Shown piece by piece: positions 24,401 to 37,300 of a stretch of 64,000 nucleotides of DNA. A program made the translations under genes and the position numbers. Within the stretch, counting starts at the first letter, position 1, and each line of letters starts with the position of its first letter. Origin of the DNA: Canna indica (Eukaryota > Streptophyta > Magnoliopsida > Zingiberales > Cannaceae); assembly GCA_034359265.1 (NCBI GenBank), contig CP136896.1, forward strand, positions 64,119,501-64,183,500. The letters are read 5' to 3'. Below the pieces are notes generated by a model, which ran no database searches, was not told where the DNA came from, and was given only the letters and a program-made list of their open reading frames with translations.

Positions 24401-27400
24401 CAGTAATAAGTGGATATGCTTCTCATGATCCTACCAATAAGCAAGATGCATACTCTGATATGGATAATGACTATACTGACTATTCATGGCAAAAGAAAAG
24501 CTCTGGTACATCAACAGAGTTAGTTAGTGCCAGAATGAGCACCGATAGTGCTGCCTGCAATTTTTGCTCAAGAGCCTCTGAGTGTGAAATCAATGAACTT
24601 CAATACGACACTGAGAGCTATTATGATTTTCCTCCTCTTCCTGTAACTAATTTATTCAAGAGAAGTATTGGTGATGAGAGTGAAAGTAAGAAGCATGAAA
24701 AACATGATGATAGAACTTCTGTTTCTGAAAGAACATCACAGTTGAAGGATGGTCACATGTATAGCTTCCAAATCAATAATAATGAGGATTTGATTATGGA
24801 ATCAGATATCCCATCTACAAGCAACGATGAGAGTGAAATCTTTCATTCAAATGTTCCTAAGTGTGTTGAAGGAACCAAGGAAATGGTATCTGAAAAGGAT
24901 GTTGTTAATGGCTTGAGGATATCAGATATTCCAGAAGCATCCATGACAGACCAGGCACCAACAAATAGTTTGGTAATTAATGAGAATAGAGTTTCTGAAT
25001 GGCTTTGGACGCTTCATCGAATTGGTAACTTATTATTCCTATGATGAATGTAGAAAAAATAAATAAATTATTGTATTCAATTATGTTATACATTTTATCT
25101 TGTTTTATTTCGCTTACCTAAAGTCATTTGTTTCGTAGTTGTCGATGTTGTGAGGACAGATAATCATCTTGAATTTTATGGAGACTCAAAAAACATGGCC
25201 AGGATGTCAGATATTCTTGCAGTTTATGCATGGGTTGACCCAGCTACGGGATACTGCCAAGGTTGTCCCTAGACCTTCACATATTTATTTTATGTTCGTT
25301 TTGTATGTTTAAATTAGTACTAAATTGAACATGGAAGCATCTTAACCTTGACTTTGTTGGACAATTGACATTAGGAATGAGTGATTTGCTTTCCCCTTTT
25401 GTTGTACTTTATGAGGACGATGCGGATGCATTTTGGTGCTTTGAGATGCTTCTTCGAAGAATGGTAATCACTCATTTATCTGATCCCCAAAATCTAGTTT
25501 ATCGGCCTGTTCAAAATGTTGGAAATAATTATAACATCTGTTATATGTTTATTCAGCGTGAAAATTTTCAGATGGAAGGGCCTACTGGAGTCATGAAGCA
25601 ATTGCAAACATTGTGGAAGATCTTGGAATTAATAGACATTGAAATGTTTGGACATCTTTCAGTTATAGGTGCTGAAAGTCTTCATTTTGCTTTTCGGATG
25701 TTGCTGGTTCTTTTTCGTCGGGAACTAACCTTTGATGAAGCCCTTCGCATGTGGGAGGTTTGTAACTTTTGTATGTGGAATTTCCATAAATTTGATTAAA
25801 CTTGTTTTTGGCCTCTGATTGCTTGTGTTTTGCAATGTATACCTATACAGTCATTCATGATGAGTCACTTTCGCTCGACTCTTCATTATTTTAGGTCTAT
25901 GATTCACTAGCACTTTACTGATTGGTTTACTTCTCCCTCAAAAGAGTTAATGATGTTAATTCATGCAATCTGTGGTAGAATAGATCTATATATTATACTT
26001 AACCCGTACTGAACAGTTATATCCATGTAAGTGTGGGGATAAGCTAGGGTTTTCCGAAGTCCAAATTTTAGCACATATTTACAATCTGGACATGGTTGAA
26101 TATGCTTATCTGCTGTTTTGGACCTTCTAGGCTTGTCAAGAGTATTGGAACATCACACATCATAAAGCCTGAGATTCTGAGCTTTTCTCAAAGATACTTG
26201 ATTTATTACTTTTGCAAGCTTTAGAATTATATTACTTTTCTCAAAGGAACATAAGGGTTCCTTTCTGGACGTGCTTGAGCATTTTACTTCAAATTGTTTG
26301 TATTATATTAAGCATTTTACATTATTATTACCTCATTTGCATCATAGCTTTAGAATTATTTGAAAAAAAACCTTGTTCAGATAGGATCTTGAGATAGTTA
26401 AACCAAAGAGGTTGACATGTTAGATAATAGCAAGATCTTCTCTAGAAGATAGCAACATCTTAATGACTTCAAAACTGGAATCCGTCTAGTTAACATGAAT
26501 ATAAGCGTATTCTCGATCAACCTAGTCCAAGCTAGCGAGCATATAATGCTGACATAGTATTTATATGATGTTTTCTCACATTCAAGGGTACACCACTCCT
26601 ATGCTGGGTTGGCACAAAGCCTATGGGGTCAACATGCTGAATTTTTTGTGGCACACTTATGTTCATAAAATTTATAACCTTGAGATAGTGTACACAAGCA
26701 TCTTTTCCATACTATTTTTGGTCAACTACATGGATCATTTCCTTCCATTTCGCTCTAAGAAAGAGGGTGAGAGATGATTAGAGCTCTCCTCTCTCGTCTC
26801 CCTGTTTTTGCATCAGTTGTTTGCAGTCTTCCATTTCATCTCATGAAAGTTTAACTCAGGTTTTATTAAAGGTCATCCTCAGGTGCCTGAACCAACAAGG
26901 TATTAATCATCCATACTAACAGGTTTGTTTGCCTACAATTAATTTTAATATGCTTTGTCTCCTACCTATCAAACATACATGATTTAAGATACCCTACCTA
27001 ACAGCCTGATACATATGCTATTTACCTTTTCTTCAAATTGTCAAAACTGGTACAATCCGCAATATCTTCTGTTAAAGTCCCACATTGCTTAAGGATAGGA
27101 TATGGTCAAGATAGCCTTTAAATAGTTTGGGTTGTCCTTCCCCCTTGAGCTAGCTTTTGGGATGGAGTTAGGTCCAAGGCTGATTTTCTAACATAGTATC
27201 ACAGTCTATCCTGTGGTTGATATTGTGCCACCTGCAAATGTTTAATCGTGCAAAACTCCACGTTCTAGATGTCCAATCATGGGCTTGAGGGGGTGTGTTA
27301 AAGTCTCACATTGCTTAAGGATAGGATATGGTCAAGATAGTCTTTAAATAGTTTGGGCAGTCCTCGCCCCTTGAGCTAGCTTTTGGGGTGAAATTAAGTC

Positions 27401-29306
27401 AAAGACTGATTTTCTAACATCTTCAAATACCACTTGTAACAAATATATTCTCAGGTGCAAGGCATGCGCAGGATCTACTAGTTATGTGTATTCTGCTTCA
27501 TAGCTTGTATCTGACATGACAATGGCAATGACTATTTTAAGTCATTCTAATTTTTCAGACTGTTTTAACTGTTTGAGGTTGTCTTTTAGGAGTTTTGAGC
27601 CTATTTAAAGTTCCCAAACCCCTCAAATGAAGCTGGAATTCATTCTTACATTCCCAAGCTCTCTCCTACTCTCTCTAACTTCCCTCAAGCTCTCTATTTT
27701 CTTGGACTAAAGAAGGATTGGTGGTAACGGGGTATTTTTGCTATCAATTTATGATGCCTTAGGAGTGACTTCAATAGTGTCGAGCTTGTGGAGCTAGAAC
27801 CTTTGGTATATAATGCATGCCACTTCAACCTTCTAGACTTAATATTGAACTATGAACTCTATTTTAGTTTGTATCTGAAGTATTGAACTTTATTTGAACT
27901 TAAAGGTCATATTTGAATTTTTATCAATGTAAGCTATTTTATGAAAGTTTTCTGTGTTTGTCCTTCATTTAAATTTGCTATTGGAGCGAGTCATTAGTAT
28001 TAGTTGTAATGCCTTACTTTTTGGAGAAAAGAAGTCTTCTGCTATGAACTAATAAGATAGAGCTGCAGAAGAAATTTGGGTAGCAGAGAACATTAAGTGT
28101 CGTGGTTCGATAACAACCACAACAATCAATAGTTTCCCAACTATTTGGGGCCATTTGGATCTTTTAGAGCTTGAGTTCTCTAATGTGTAATGGTTTATGC
28201 ATAGCTTATACCACTACATGTTCTATAATTTCCTTGTTTGTTCTTTCTCCAGATGATGTGGGCTGCTGATTTTGATGAAGCTATTTGTCAGAAATTAGAG
28301 GAAAATTGTCTTGAGCCATTAGTTTTACCACTTAAAAGTAACTTGAGTGGAGAAATAAGATCAAATGAGTCAGGAAATGTTAAAAGAAAACTTAAAATGA
28401 TACGATCTGGACGAAGAAATGGTGAATCTCTTGCACAGCAAAGTGATGGGGCAAGACCTATTTCAGTCCATCCACTGTGTGGTCTGTCCAGTGCTAATTG
28501 CTGGATTGAAAATGAACAGATGCAACGTCACAGTTTATCTGTATCTAGGAATAACAGTGATGATGAGCTGCCAGTCTTCTGTGTTGCTGCTATTCTCATC
28601 ATCAACCGCCAAAAGATTTTGAGAGAAACTCACTCATTTGATGATGTAATCAAGGCAAGTTCTTTTCGTTTTATTTTCTTAAGTTCTGATATTCTTAGAT
28701 ATACTGCTATACAATTCCTGGATGTTTTCAATAATTTCCTTATGGGAAAAAACATTTGCATATTATCTTCATATACATTTTCTGGCTTGTTTACATTAAA
28801 AAGTTCATCACTAAAAGATTTATCAATTCTTTAAGATTATCTTCATATTTTCATGCTTTAATGTATCTGTTCTATCATTTTCAGCAGTGTTATTCATCAT
28901 TATTTATACTAGTCAGCTCAATTAACTTTAATGTACTATACATGTATATATGCAATCTTATTTATCTGTTTGCTTAAAAATGATATAGCTTAATGTATTT
29001 TCTGATCAAATAGATGTTCAATGACAACATGTTGAAGATCAACGTAAAAAGATGCATACGGTTGGCCATCAAACTAAGGAAGAAGTACTTTTACAAGGTA
29101 CAAAGTTTATCTTATGAAACTTGTTTCAACTTTCAACTCCTTTGTCTTCATTCTTCTAACTTGCCATTGCTTTTTCTTCAGCTGGTTATCTGAGTGATTG
29201 ATTTTTATCAATAATGAAAATATTTATCTTTAGTGTCTGTTGAGGTAACCTTTTCTTGTGTTGGATACAGCTTATAAAGATAACAAGCTTGGGAAGTTCC
29301 GTGTAA
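18433..29306 (+). CDS. TBC-domain Rab GTPase-activating protein (706 aa, 11 exons)
   Basis: It is predicted to speed GTP hydrolysis by a Rab GTPase in endomembrane traffic. Exons: 18433-18497, 18892-19051, 21764-21862, 22159-22262, 24267-25024, 25139-25261, 25375-25463, 25557-25757, 28253-28654, 29014-29097, 29271-29306. They sum to 2121 nt with frame kept throughout. The N-terminus (1-75) is variable; KPEKWHAVFDGDGKV (about residues 81-95) precedes the TBC start GVDPSIRAEVWEFLLG (109-124). A hydrophilic Ser/Glu/Asp-rich insert of about 220 residues, encoded by exon 5, splits the domain. The second half carries both catalytic fingers: IxxDxxR at 395-401 (Arg401) and YCQ at 434-436 (Gln436). 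It ends with MMWAAD and a basic tail. Plant relatives of the GYP7/TBC1D15-like group share this split layout. The start ATG is followed by an in-frame exon 1. Intron 9 has a GC donor. Introns 2, 4 and 8 contain transposable elements. Confidence 0.92.
20942..21598. mobile_element. Tourist-like (PIF/Harbinger) MITE in TBC-gene intron 2
   Basis: The left end ggcctatttggttgac and the reverse complement of the right end, gggctcgtttcgttga, are imperfect terminal inverted repeats of the Tourist type (GGSCCTGTTTGGTT-like). A tta trinucleotide flanks both ends (20939-20941 and 21599-21601), as expected for Harbinger target sites. It is about 657 bp, very AT-rich inside, and has no coding capacity. Subterminal 'ttggttgacaa' copies occur at both sides. 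Confidence 0.8.
22300..22608 (-). mobile_element. TRIM element (minus orientation) in TBC-gene intron 4
   Basis: Two direct repeats of about 84 bp (22300-22382 and 22525-22608), bounded by tgtta...taaca, flank a 140-bp interior. On the minus strand the interior starts with TCGTATCAGAGCAA, a primer-binding site complementary to initiator methionine tRNA (consensus TGGTATCAGAGC). It ends with a purine tract, GAGGGGAGGG, just before the second LTR. This is the layout of a terminal-repeat retrotransposon in miniature, with no coding sequence. A clean 5-bp target duplication was not found. Confidence 0.8.
27070..27419 (+). mobile_element. Complete TRIM element in TBC-gene intron 8
   Basis: Two 124-bp LTRs (27070-27193 and 27296-27419), both beginning TGTTAAAGTC and ending TTTCTAACA, flank a 102-bp interior. 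The interior opens with tagtatcacag, a near match to the tRNA-iMet primer-binding site. It closes with the purine tract gggcttgagggggtg. The 5-bp target duplication tcttc is exact (27065-27069 and 27420-27424). It has no coding capacity, so it must have been mobilised in trans. The LTRs differ at roughly a dozen positions, so the insertion is not recent. Confidence 0.9.
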
Positions 29307-30080
29307 TGAAAAGCAAAACCACTAACAGATGATCTTTCATGTGCTCTTCTTGCATCTTCTGAAAAGGCAGCTCCAATAGCTAATAAGGATTTCTTTTATA
29401 TGATGTGACATTTTGTAGCTCCTACATTATGGAACTTGAGCTGCAGGCATTGCCCATCATTTCACAAAGTTTTAGTTAAAAAGCATTAGATGCAGCAAGT
29501 GCGCAAGGTAAGTTAATGCCTTTATCTTGTTGAATTCAATATTTTGGATATATTTGCTTTCATTAAACTTCCATGCTTTTGATATTTGCATGTCACCTAT
29601 CATCAGTCTTTAAAAATTTATAGACACAATTTGGAAGATTCTCTTTTCTGATTCCTGTGGAAAATTCCATTTTATATGCTGTATTTTTGTTCCTGAAAAC
29701 AAATAACTTCATTCATTTCAACTTTCAGCATATATTCCAGAAACACAATTTCAAAACTTTCCTTCATTTAGAGCCCATTTAGGAAAAAAATCATTTTCTT
29801 TCCTATAATCTGAACAATTACTTTACTTTAGCCTACATGGAAAAAGATTAGTTGAAAATCTTCTTCGACCTTTATCCTTGTATGTTGTGGATTTCAAGTT
29901 CTGTAAACACTACCATTTTCTTATATTGTATTAACTTAACATACAATTACATCATTCTTAAATCTTTTAGGATTTTGAGGTATTTACTTCTCAATTTGGA
30001 TCAAGATGCCTAAGTTTCTTCTTCCTTACTGTCTTATGTTGCATTGTTGGTCATATTAATCCAAGTGAATTATTAACTAG

Positions 30081-30552
30081 AGGGTTAATTGCTAAAAGTA
30101 TCCCATGGTGGTTTGAGATATTTAACAAAACTATGCGAACCTTTTTTCCTCACAAATCTGTCCAGTGCTTTAGATACCAACATATCTATGGACAATTAAA
30201 TTTCTTTTGTTAAAGTCCTATCAAATTGCATGTGTTATTTTGAAGTGGTTTAATTATGTAACAGGAGCTACCACATGGATAAATCATCCCTTTGTAAATC
30301 CTAAAATCTAGTTCCTATGTCCAAATCCCTAACTGCGCATCTCTTTTTGTGGTTCAATCCCTTATGTCCTTGCCTTTCATTGGTCTGTTGGTGGTAGACT
30401 GCCTTTAACTTATCCATGTGACAGATGACGGAGATAGTAAATAATAAGCCATGTCACATTGCCACATAGGTAGTTTAACGTGGTTGGAATACAAAAATGA
30501 ACTGTTGTTAAAAACCTCAAACCCCATGGTATATTTTTAGTGACTTGCCCTT
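30081..30552. mobile_element. MITE-like element with ~42-bp imperfect inverted ends
   Basis: The left end (agggttaattgctaaaag..., then cccatggtggtttgag) and the reverse complement of the right end (agggcaagtcactaaaaa..., then ccatggggtttgagg) match at most positions over about 42 bp. The interior has no coding frame. Target duplication not resolved. Confidence 0.6.
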
Positions 30553-31624
30553 ATTTAGACTCAACATCTTAGGTTGCGTTTTTGAATTTATTCACTTACA
30601 AACCATTTTGGGTTATACACTCACATAGATTTCCTGTGTCCAGCAAACGTGTACAGATTCTTCTTATTTGATCAAATTCTTCAGGGCATTTCTATGGCTG
30701 AAAGTGGGAACCAGATATCCTTTTTAGTAAAAGTGGAGCCTCAGGCAAAGCATTATTAATTTGCTGCTTTCTTGATGATGATGATCATGATGGATTCCTG
30801 ATGAGCAGTAGATAGCAAATAACTTACTTATTAATCTGTCACCACTTCAATGCCCTGCTGCGGAGGAAGAACGAAGTTTACATAATACAATGACCACATT
30901 AAAAAGAAACTTTTAACACTTTAGCCGTGAACTGAAGTTTTGTGTTCTACTGATCAACTTCTTCGTGCATTTTCCATTAGTAGGACTCAAACCTAATTCT
31001 AGAGCCTACTTGTATATATTCTGACTCAACTACGTTTATTTCCAATTCATACCATGACCTTCAGCTTAGGATATTTCTGACATGAACGTTTTCTTATACT
31101 GTTATGGTTTGAGTCACTCGAAAAGCTTTCTATTTATGAGGCTGATCATGGATTTTGAATATACCTGAACTGAATCTGGCCGTGGTAACTATTTCAGTTA
31201 AATCTTGAAATAATCAGGTTGGTTTTGGTTCATAAATTTTTACTATATTATATAATTTCTGTTCATGTTCTATATTATATAAATCTTGTTTTTTTTGTGT
31301 GATTCTTTTAACCCTTGCTACTTTATAATGAATGCTACTTCAGTATTTATCTTAATGTTTTTGATGTTAGATAATATTTTCTTTGCACTTGTATTTGGTC
31401 CAAATATCCTATTATCATAGAGAACTTATCTAAACTTTATTTAAAACATAACAAAATAAAACCATGTTTCCAACACACTACAAGAGCTAACCGGTCCTAG
31501 TAACTTTTGGGACATTTTAATTCCAGAATTAATTTGTTTTTAGGGTTTAAATTTATATCGAAATCGTTTGAAAAATCTTGATGACAAGTTTAATCATTTT
31601 TGTCATGTCATTTTTTGGCTAGTT

Positions 31625-31708
31625 TTGCTGAGATAACATGTCAGTTATATTTTTCGTCTTTAGACTTGCTGAGATAACATGTCAGTTATATTTTTCGTCT
31701 TTAGACTT
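31625..31708. repeat. Perfect tandem duplication, 2 x 42 bp
   Basis: ttgctgagataacatgtcag... through ...ttcgtctttagac occurs twice back to back without a mismatch. Confidence 0.9.
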
Positions 31709-32299
31709 GAAAAAAGGAAATAAATTGTGTTCCATCTTAAAAACATAAACCCAAGAAATTGAAGTCTACAAACTCGAACTTTAATACGATTAGCCATTCA
31801 ACTACTTGCCGAAATAAAAATGCACCTTTGGTCACAGCAAACTGGGAAGCCTTGTTCGTGAATTCTTGACTAGCTAAACGCTGTGTTGCATTAGCATAGT
31901 TAGTGAGTGATTTGGCTGTTATCGGGTCAATTGATATGGTATATTTCTAAATCCATTAAGGAGATGAATTTATACAGGGAAAGGACAACTAATGCTTGTC
32001 TTACACAAGTAATCCTCTTATTTCTTGTCAAAAATTAGTTATCCTCAATCCTGTCCTGTGGAAGGTATGTATAATGTAGTTGAGGAAGGTATCAGCTGTA
32101 ATAAACATTGATAATATCCTGTGGTTGATTTAGCTATCTAAAGTATGATTAAACCGGATTTAGTCTGATTCAATATGTAAAATTAGTCTAGCTTAAAATT
32201 GATAATTATTTAAACTTTGATCCAAAATCGACTGAAGATTGATGGAAATTTTTCTGTTATCATGTTTTGAAATTTGACCCACAGAATTTAGTCAATTTG

Positions 32300-33290
32300 T
32301 TCCAAAATTAAATTAATTCAATCAAATTTTTCTGTTATCGGGCGGGTTAGGTCAATAATCGATCCGTTATACCCGAATTTGAAAAAATGAGTTTTTTTTC
32401 AACCCGACCCTACCCAAAATTTTAATCGGGGCTCGACCCGAATAACCTGAAAAAATCGGGCCCCTACTCGATTTACCTGTTTAACCTTAAACTTTTGCTC
32501 CTTTCTGCTCCTTGATAGGTAACTAATTAATTCTCCGATCGCATTTGCAATCAACTTGAAATATTGGTTGGTTGCGCTGAGTAGGGGAAGGAGACATAAG
32601 ATGGCAGTGGCGCAGGCTAGCGTCGGATCGTAGGTGAAGGAGGTGTGGAGCTCGAGGCCTCGGGCTCCGGCAGTGCCGCCAGACGCCAATGAGGCAGGAG
32701 GCGACCTCGGAGTCGGCGGTCCGCGAGGAAGATGCCGACTGCAATGAGCAGAGAGGGATCAAGTGAGTCGAGCGACTGGGGTTTGGCTCGGGGCCTCAGG
32801 CTCGGGCAGCGTCGCCGAACGCCGGTGACTGTGAGGCAGGAGGAGGCGACTTCGGCGGAGAGTCGGGTTACTCGGTTGTTGAGTTAGGGCAGACAGTCGG
32901 GGAGCGAAGGAGCGAGCAATCGAGGTCCGCTATGCGAAGAGGAGGAGAGGAGGATGCAAGGGGGAGAGGATTGCAAGCGCCGACGATCATTTTTTTAGGG
33001 CAGATGTGATGGCAGTCGGGCTCGGGAGTCGGGTGTGAGGAGGATTGGGGAGGGCGGGCGGATCTACCTGTCTAATATCTAAATATTAGACTTGGTTTTA
33101 ATTAAAACTGGTCGGGTCAGGTTAAACAAAGGTTTCACTCGAACCCGATTCGACCCGAAAAAGCATACAAAATTTTCAAAAATAAGATCTGACCCAACCC
33201 GTTATACTCGAATAATCCAATCCGAATTGAATTTTCAGGTTGATTTTTTCAAAATCTTTAGATCAGTTCGGATTTTGCTCACCCCTAATG
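32300..33290. mobile_element. Decayed hAT-like repeat, right end visible
   Basis: Both flanks of a GC-rich core (32550-33070) are dense in 'gacccgaa', 'cgggtcgg' and 'tatactcgaa' motifs, subterminal-type repeats. The right end 'tgctcaccccta' (about 33275-33288) is the complement of a TAGGGGTGAGCA-type hAT terminus. The left terminus and target duplication were not found, so the borders are approximate. GC-rich open frames on the minus strand (32399-32762) are not convincing genes. Confidence 0.4.
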
Positions 33291-34351
33291 GTAAGTATAC
33301 GAAGATATGATTTGATTCCGAATTCTATCCAAAATTAATTAAAGGCATGGGTGGAGTTGGACCAAGGCCTAATAACACCAACGATCCTGTTCTTGCCAAA
33401 AGTTTCGAACAATAATAAACATTTCCATAATTAAGTTTTTATTTGGTAAATTAGAAGTTAATTTTTAGTCGTGAGTTTATTGTATTAGCTGTTATTAAAA
33501 ATCCTAAGTTATGTTTGGAAAAACAATTTGAGACATATTTCTTTTTAACATGAAATAATACAAGTGTGATACTTGACGTAATTTTTTATACATAAAATTA
33601 TAAATAAATGGAGATATATACAAATTCATGATAACCCTAAAATTTACATCGGCTCTATTATGGATCAAATGAGTAAATGACAGAAGAGTTAGAACATGCA
33701 GCTGCATCATTTGGAGATGATTTATTATTAAGTTATGTAGATCCGGAACCAGTTAAATTAACCTAAAAACCTATCCTATTATTGCTCAGGTAGATAATGG
33801 GTAACCAAAAAATGGGTAAGAAAAGTTTTCCGAGCTTAACGTAATCTTATCCATGATTAAGACAGGCAACTCATGGGCTAACTACCACATCAGAGCTTGG
33901 TGAAAAAGAAATTGCTCTCTCATGTTTCTACCCAAATATAAACCTTCCGTATATTGGAGAAAAAATTGGGGCCCTCGGAAAAGACCAATCAATCACAAGA
34001 AAGTAATGGGCAAATTCACCGGGTGACTGCAAAAGAACTCTAAACACAAAGAAGAAGAGGCTAATATTGTATTAAAATTACCCATTTGCCGAATTTTAAG
34101 ACAGGACAAGAAAGAGCAAGAAGCCGTCCCTCACAGAAAGGCGATTTTTATCCACGTTTTCCTCTTCTTCTGAATTGTTTACCCTCTCCCCCTTTCGTCG
34201 ACCCCTAGTCAGTACTCTCCCGCCGGGTTCCTTCGCCTCCTCCTCCTCCTCCTCCTCCTCTCACCCTCCTCTTGTACACGGCGGGAAAAATTAACCGTGA
34301 CGAGCCGGAGTTTTGAGAACTCGGCGTGATTTTGAGACGCCTTTTTTGTTG

Positions 34352-37300
34352 ATGGGAGCCAGCGCAAACCTGGACGGGGCCAACGGCGGCGCCTTACCTG
34401 GAGGCGGCGGCGGCGGCGGTGCGGGTGGGGGTGGCTCGTCGGTTCCCGGAAACCCTAGCAATGGCGCCACGGCGGTCGCGGGGCCGGCACAAGCACTGAA
34501 GCACAACCCGGGGCTTTCAATTGAGTGGTCCTCGGAGGAGCAGGCCATCTTGGAGGAAGGACTTAGCAAGTTAATATCTGTGGCTTTGATTTCTTGGCTG
34601 TTGATATTTTATAATAGTTACTGTTTTCTTGTTCCTTTTTGGAGGAAGTGCCATTCCTGCCAATTGTTTGGTTTATTGAACGCTGAAGTTTGGTTGTTTG
34701 GAGGGGTTTGCGGGGAAAAAACTGTTTTTTTTTAAAAAAATAACATTTGGCTTGTTAAATTCTCAAGGGCTTGTTTGGGAAGTCTTTAACTAGAGGAAAT
34801 GAAATGTAAGAATTTAGGGGACAGGAAAGAGATCCCCCCGATCTGGGTGAAAAATACAAATGGAGTTAAAATGTGGGAAAACTCCCCCATCTGGTTCACC
34901 CCGTATCATCTGAAGGAAGTTCCCAAACAGGGGTTAGTGAATCCTTCCCCTCTCCCTTGATATCCCTCAACTTAAGCCAGCTTGTTGTTAGGGGTTCTGT
35001 GTAGGAGTTTCACACAATAGCTATGTTTTGGAGAGTAATATGTTTTTTTTTTTTGAAAAAAAAATGATGCATGATAGTTTACTTTTTATCCTTTGTTGAC
35101 ATTGAACTCCTTCAAATGTTATACTTATGGGCTGTATGTAACCCTTGTTGCTAGCATGAAATGAGTGTCTTGTCATCTTAATTTGCCTTAGAGTTGCCAA
35201 GATATTGATTTCCTGACACCAAGTCATGTAAACACACTAATTCAAAGTGTCAATAGCCAAAGGCTTTACACCTCTAAGGGAACCTAAAGTGCTGGGCCCT
35301 AGAATGATTTCAATCGTTTGTAGCAGGGCGTCAAACTTCTTAAGTGTTTAGTATTATAAAGGGACCCGTATTATAAATACTATGAACAAGAAAATTATGT
35401 TTTCATAATTATACAAAATAAATTTTTATGATATTGTAATTACATCATTCTCTATTGTTCAACAACACCCTAAGTTAATTAATTGCATTTTAGTGATAAT
35501 GAATTGAAGTTCTAGAACTACTTTGTATATATTGTTGCAATTGGTGTATAATTTATCTTCAAAGTTGGTTTTGTCCTCCTTTCTTAACCTGGTGATTGAA
35601 GTATAATTGTTCAGCCCAGATTTTCTTTTCTTTTTTTCTAAGATTTCATGATATTGCAGGTATGCATCTGAATCAGCTATAGTCCGCTATGCAAAAATTG
35701 CCATGGAATTGCAGGACAAGACAGTAAGGGACGTGGCTTTGCGGTGCAGATGGATGACGGTAAACTTGGCTATTTCTTACATGATAGTACTCTTTATTTT
35801 GCAATTGAATAGGCCTTTGGATATTCCTGCATAGTTGCTATCTCTGTCAAAATATGGTGGTCTTAATTTTCTAAAGCAAAACCATTTCGTTCCTCTCTAT
35901 TTTTTATGTGGTGATGTATGGTTGGAGACAGCCATATGGATCAGGCTTTGGCATGGAAAAGAAAACCTTAGACAATTACGATACTTTATATTGCATGAAT
36001 AGCTAAGGTAGTTATTTAGTTTGCTTGAGTGAAAACTTAAAATCTTTTGGCCGTTTATAGGATTTAGGCTTTTACTTCCTTATGCATGGCTCGAGGGTGC
36101 TAATGGAAGTATGGACAATTAAGAAAAAATTTAAATGCAAAACTGAGGGAAAATATATTTTGCAATCCTCTTGCAAATATTTTTGTGCCTCTTGCAGCTT
36201 GTGGCAATTAATGTAGTATAAAAGTTACTAGATATGTGCTCGTGTATGCTTGTACTGGGCATGCATATATGATGAACCTATATTCTCCTGCATCCTCCTC
36301 TACAATGTATGTATTTTAGTGAAAGGTCGAATAATTTATACCAGGTCTACAAGGTGTTCTTTTGCATTTCCATTATCTTTTACTAAACTTTTACTTTACC
36401 AAAGGTTAGAACATAACAAATTGTACTTCCTATCCTACAATTCTCTAGTTGAACCAGATTTGGTGAATCAAAATCATATACTTTTTGGATTTAGTTACAT
36501 CAATTATGATTGGACATATTATATTACCTAAAGATAAATAATTATTTGTAGTTAGTAACTACCGACTAACCCGAGCACATCAGCTTTGTTGTATCAATTG
36601 TGCTAGTAAAGTGCTGGCAAGTATCAGCAAATAATTGGTACGACAAGGAGTGTGCTAGTAATTAGCACCTCCTAACTCAGATTGAAGAAGTGCAGTTTGT
36701 GCATTTTTTTATTTAAATGCTTTGTTTTCTCTGTGATAGAAGAGAATAAATGGTCTAATGATCAGCAAAAGAATTGCGCTAATATTATTTTTTAATTTGA
36801 ATAAATTATTTTTCATATAATACTTAAGATTTTTGGTTAAATGTTGAGAATTGAGATTCACTGTTGTTTTATTCTTATTTCTTCCACATTATCATAGATA
36901 TGTATTCTATGACATTAGCCCTATTGGCAATAAAACAAGATGGACCACAGTGGAACTCAGTTTATTTTAATGTAACAAATTGGACCTAAGAAATGTTTGC
37001 ATGTAATAATAAAAAACAATTTAAATGCCCTTGGTTGCATAACTAGAGATCTGGCTTTAGACAAAGCGATCCATGTAGTTTATCCCAAATAATTGGAACT
37101 TTATGACTTGTTTATACACCTTTGCCTAATAATCTTTGCAAAAAAAAACAATTCTATAGATAATATATTTTTGTTACATGAACAAGTTTTGTTCCTTTAC
37201 CAGAAGAAGGAGAACAGCAAGAGAAGAAAAGAGGAGCATAACTTGACAAGAAAAAGCAAAGATAAGAAGGTAAGTCATTGCTAACTAGTAAAGGCTCATG

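Larger units (their letters stand above)
29307..34351. other. Intergenic region between the TBC and SANT-like genes
   Basis: It has no supported gene. It holds a MITE-like element (30081-30552), an 84-bp tandem duplication (31625-31708) and a decayed repeat rich in 'gacccgaa/gggtcgg' motifs (32300-33290). The last 170 bp (about 34180-34351) are pyrimidine-rich with a (CTC)n run at 34237-34262 and fit the promoter/5' UTR of the next gene. Confidence 0.5.

Noticed and set aside
32399..32762. Two overlapping GC-rich minus-strand frames
   Set aside because: Embedded in a decayed repeat; no recognisable domain; not preceded by a plausible promoter or splice sites.
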